From: Bacteroidota bacterium
GTDB taxonomy: Bacteria; Bacteroidota; Ignavibacteria; Ignavibacteriales; Ignavibacteriaceae
Length of the DNA stretch: 6,774 bases
Reading direction: 5' to 3'
Assembly (NCBI GenBank): GCA_023406915.1
Contig: JAEXTR010000226.1
Coordinates: 1-6,774, forward strand
Shown here piece by piece: positions 5,690 through 6,774 of this stretch (positions are counted from its first letter, which is position 1; the number at the start of each line of letters is the position of its first letter). Under the pieces are notes generated by a model. The model was not told the origin of the DNA. It worked only from the letters and a program-made list of their open reading frames with translations, and did not search any database. The position numbers and the translations under genes are program-made.

Positions 5690-6774
5690 TTATTTAAGCA
5701 GAAGCATTTTCATGGTTTGCTGTGCATCGCCAGCTTCAAGTCTGCACAGATAGACTCCACCCGCCAAACCTTCTCCGCCAAAACCCACCTCATAACTCCC
5801 CTTTTGCAAAGCCTGATGTACCAAAACCTTTACGAGGTTACCAAGAACATCGTACACTTTCAATGATACAAAGCTGCTTTTGGCAATTTGGAAGGTAATA
5901 TTTGTAGATGGATTGAACGGATTGGGATAGTTCTGATTAAGCACATATCCATCTGGAGAAAAACTATCAACCTCTTTTACCCCCGTAATCGTGTTAATCT
6001 TTGTTAAGTAGCCTCTGAGTGGGACGTTTGTAATAGTACCAAACACCGCGTTACTATGATAGCCTACTGTGTATATGTGTCCTGAAGCTTCAGAGCTCAG
6101 CCCATTACCATAATCAACTGAAGCACTTCCAATCTGAGTTGCCCACTCAACATTGCCCGCGTTGCTATACTTAATCACAAAAGCATCAGAGGAACCAAAA
6201 CTGGTCAATGATTTTTGCTGAAACCACGCGGCTCCCTCAAATCTGCCGGTGATATAGACAGAGCCATCAGGAGTTTTAAAAACATCACTCAGATACTCAG
6301 ATTGTGATCCACCGCCGCTCTGAGCCCACTGCACCTCACCATTAGTATTATATGAAATAAGAAAAACATCGGTGTTACCGGCAGAAACCAAAGAAGTACC
6401 TCCAAATTGCATGGTTCCTTCAAAGTATCCTGCGATCGCACTATTTCCAATGTCGTCAGAAGATATCCCCCAGGCGTAATCATTCATTGATCCACCAGCC
6501 GGTTTTACCCAAAGGTACTTGCCGCTTTTGTCTGCTTTGGAAATAAATGCATCTGCGGAACCGGAACCAACAACCACCATCGTATCGAACGCGGCATTGG
6601 AGCTGAAATAACCTGTGAGATATGCATTGCCTATTGTATCTACTGTCACATCAGTTCCATAGTCATACAGAAGCCCTCCGGCTCCCTTTGACCAGAGAAA
6701 TTGTCCGGCGGTATCAATTCTGGCTAAGAAAATATCCCAACCGCCAATCGAAGTTAGAGGATGAGCTCCAAAAT
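5690..6774 (-). CDS. T9SS-secreted repeat protein (SBBP/beta-propeller-like), N-terminus beyond the window
   Basis: The frame is open from the right edge to TAA at 5690-5692, giving 360 complete codons. A GTG at 6647-6649 is internal, since coding continues upstream without a stop, so it is not the start. Seen: four tandem repeats of 61, 61, 61 and 60 residues plus a shortened fifth, then a T9SS type A sorting domain of about 86 residues (nt 5693-5950). That domain opens GYVLNQNYPNPFNPST and includes LKVYDVLGNLV, LAGGVYLCRL and a basic end MKMLLLK. Known: such domains direct export across the outer membrane and are cleaved. The repeats have the signature DAF..K...G...W and Y...(D)..GN.Y.TGYF, typical of SBBP/beta-propeller repeat proteins; binding or adhesion is an inference. 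No catalytic motif is visible. The total length and number of repeats are unknown. Confidence 0.93.
   Translation of the reverse strand, partial: FGAHPLTSIGGWDIFLARIDTAGQFLWSKGAGGLLYDYGTDVTVDTIGNAYLTGYFSSNAAFDTMVVVGSGSADAFISKADKSGKYLWVKPAGGSMNDYAWGISSDDIGNSAIAGYFEGTMQFGGTSLVSAGNTDVFLISYNTNGEVQWAQSGGGSQSEYLSDVFKTPDGSVYITGRFEGAAWFQQKSLTSFGSSDAFVIKYSNAGNVEWATQIGSASVDYGNGLSSEASGHIYTVGYHSNAVFGTITNVPLRGYLTKINTITGVKEVDSFSPDGYVLNQNYPNPFNPSTNITFQIAKSSFVSLKVYDVLGNLVKVLVHQALQKGSYEVGFGGEGLAGGVYLCRLEAGDAQQTMKMLLLK
6044..6772 (-). repeat. Tandem 61-residue protein repeats inside the T9SS cargo gene
   Basis: Repeat 1 is encoded by 6590-6772, repeat 2 by 6407-6589, repeat 3 by 6224-6406 and repeat 4 (one residue shorter) by 6044-6223. 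Repeat 5 is truncated, with about 21 residues. Aligned by hand without gaps in the first three, ten positions are invariant in all four: F1, G10, D13, F15, G23, W27, G32, Y38, G48 and G54. The DNA copies are diverged, so the array is old rather than a recent duplication. Confidence 0.85.

Noticed and set aside
5670..5700. Bidirectional terminator between the convergent genes
   Set aside because: Only a 6-bp AT-only pairing (AAATAA/TTATTT) with a long loop is present, too weak to call.
6647..6649. GTG as start of the T9SS repeat protein
   Set aside because: Coding continues upstream in the same frame to the window edge and completes repeat 1, so this GTG encodes an internal Val.

Overview
The window looks like chromosomal DNA from a Gram-negative member of the FCB group (Bacteroidota, Chlorobiota or Ignavibacteriota-like). 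I infer this from three things. One secreted protein ends in a type IX secretion (T9SS) sorting domain opening with the motif NYPNPFNPST, a form common in Ignavibacteria and related lineages. There is a TonB-dependent outer-membrane receptor. There is also a lipoprotein combining a carboxypeptidase-regulatory-like domain with Ig-like domains. Base composition appears moderate to slightly AT-rich. The species cannot be named from the sequence alone.

Layout, right to left along the minus strand. (1) Positions 5690-6774 hold the C-terminal part of a large secreted protein with 61-residue tandem repeats (SBBP/beta-propeller-like) and a T9SS C-terminal domain; its N-terminus lies beyond the right edge. 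(2) Positions 5220-5669 hold the only plus-strand gene, a small secreted protein of unknown function. It converges with gene (1) and is divergent, with a 59-bp gap, from (3). (3) Positions 4768-5160 encode a YCII-domain protein with a signal peptide. (4) Positions 3217-4608 encode a lipoprotein with a regulatory-like beta-sandwich domain and about three Big-1-like Ig domains. (5) Positions 2125-3195 encode an exported protein of unknown function, possibly a beta-barrel, starting with TTG 21 bp after gene (4). (6) Positions 1-1991 encode a FecA-like TonB-dependent receptor that lacks the N-terminal signalling domain and runs off the left edge.

Every gene product appears to be exported, so this is a cell-envelope region. 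Genes (4) and (5) are very probably cotranscribed. The receptor (6) follows on the same strand after 133 bp that contain an 18-bp inverted repeat and a weak promoter-like sequence, so it may be in the same operon or separately regulated. A plausible but unproven reading is that the lipoprotein, the possible barrel protein and the receptor form an outer-membrane binding or uptake module. I saw no CRISPR array, RNA gene, insertion sequence or defence system. The most unusual points are the exact 61-residue repeat array, the exported YCII protein and the lipoprotein/unknown/receptor gene set.
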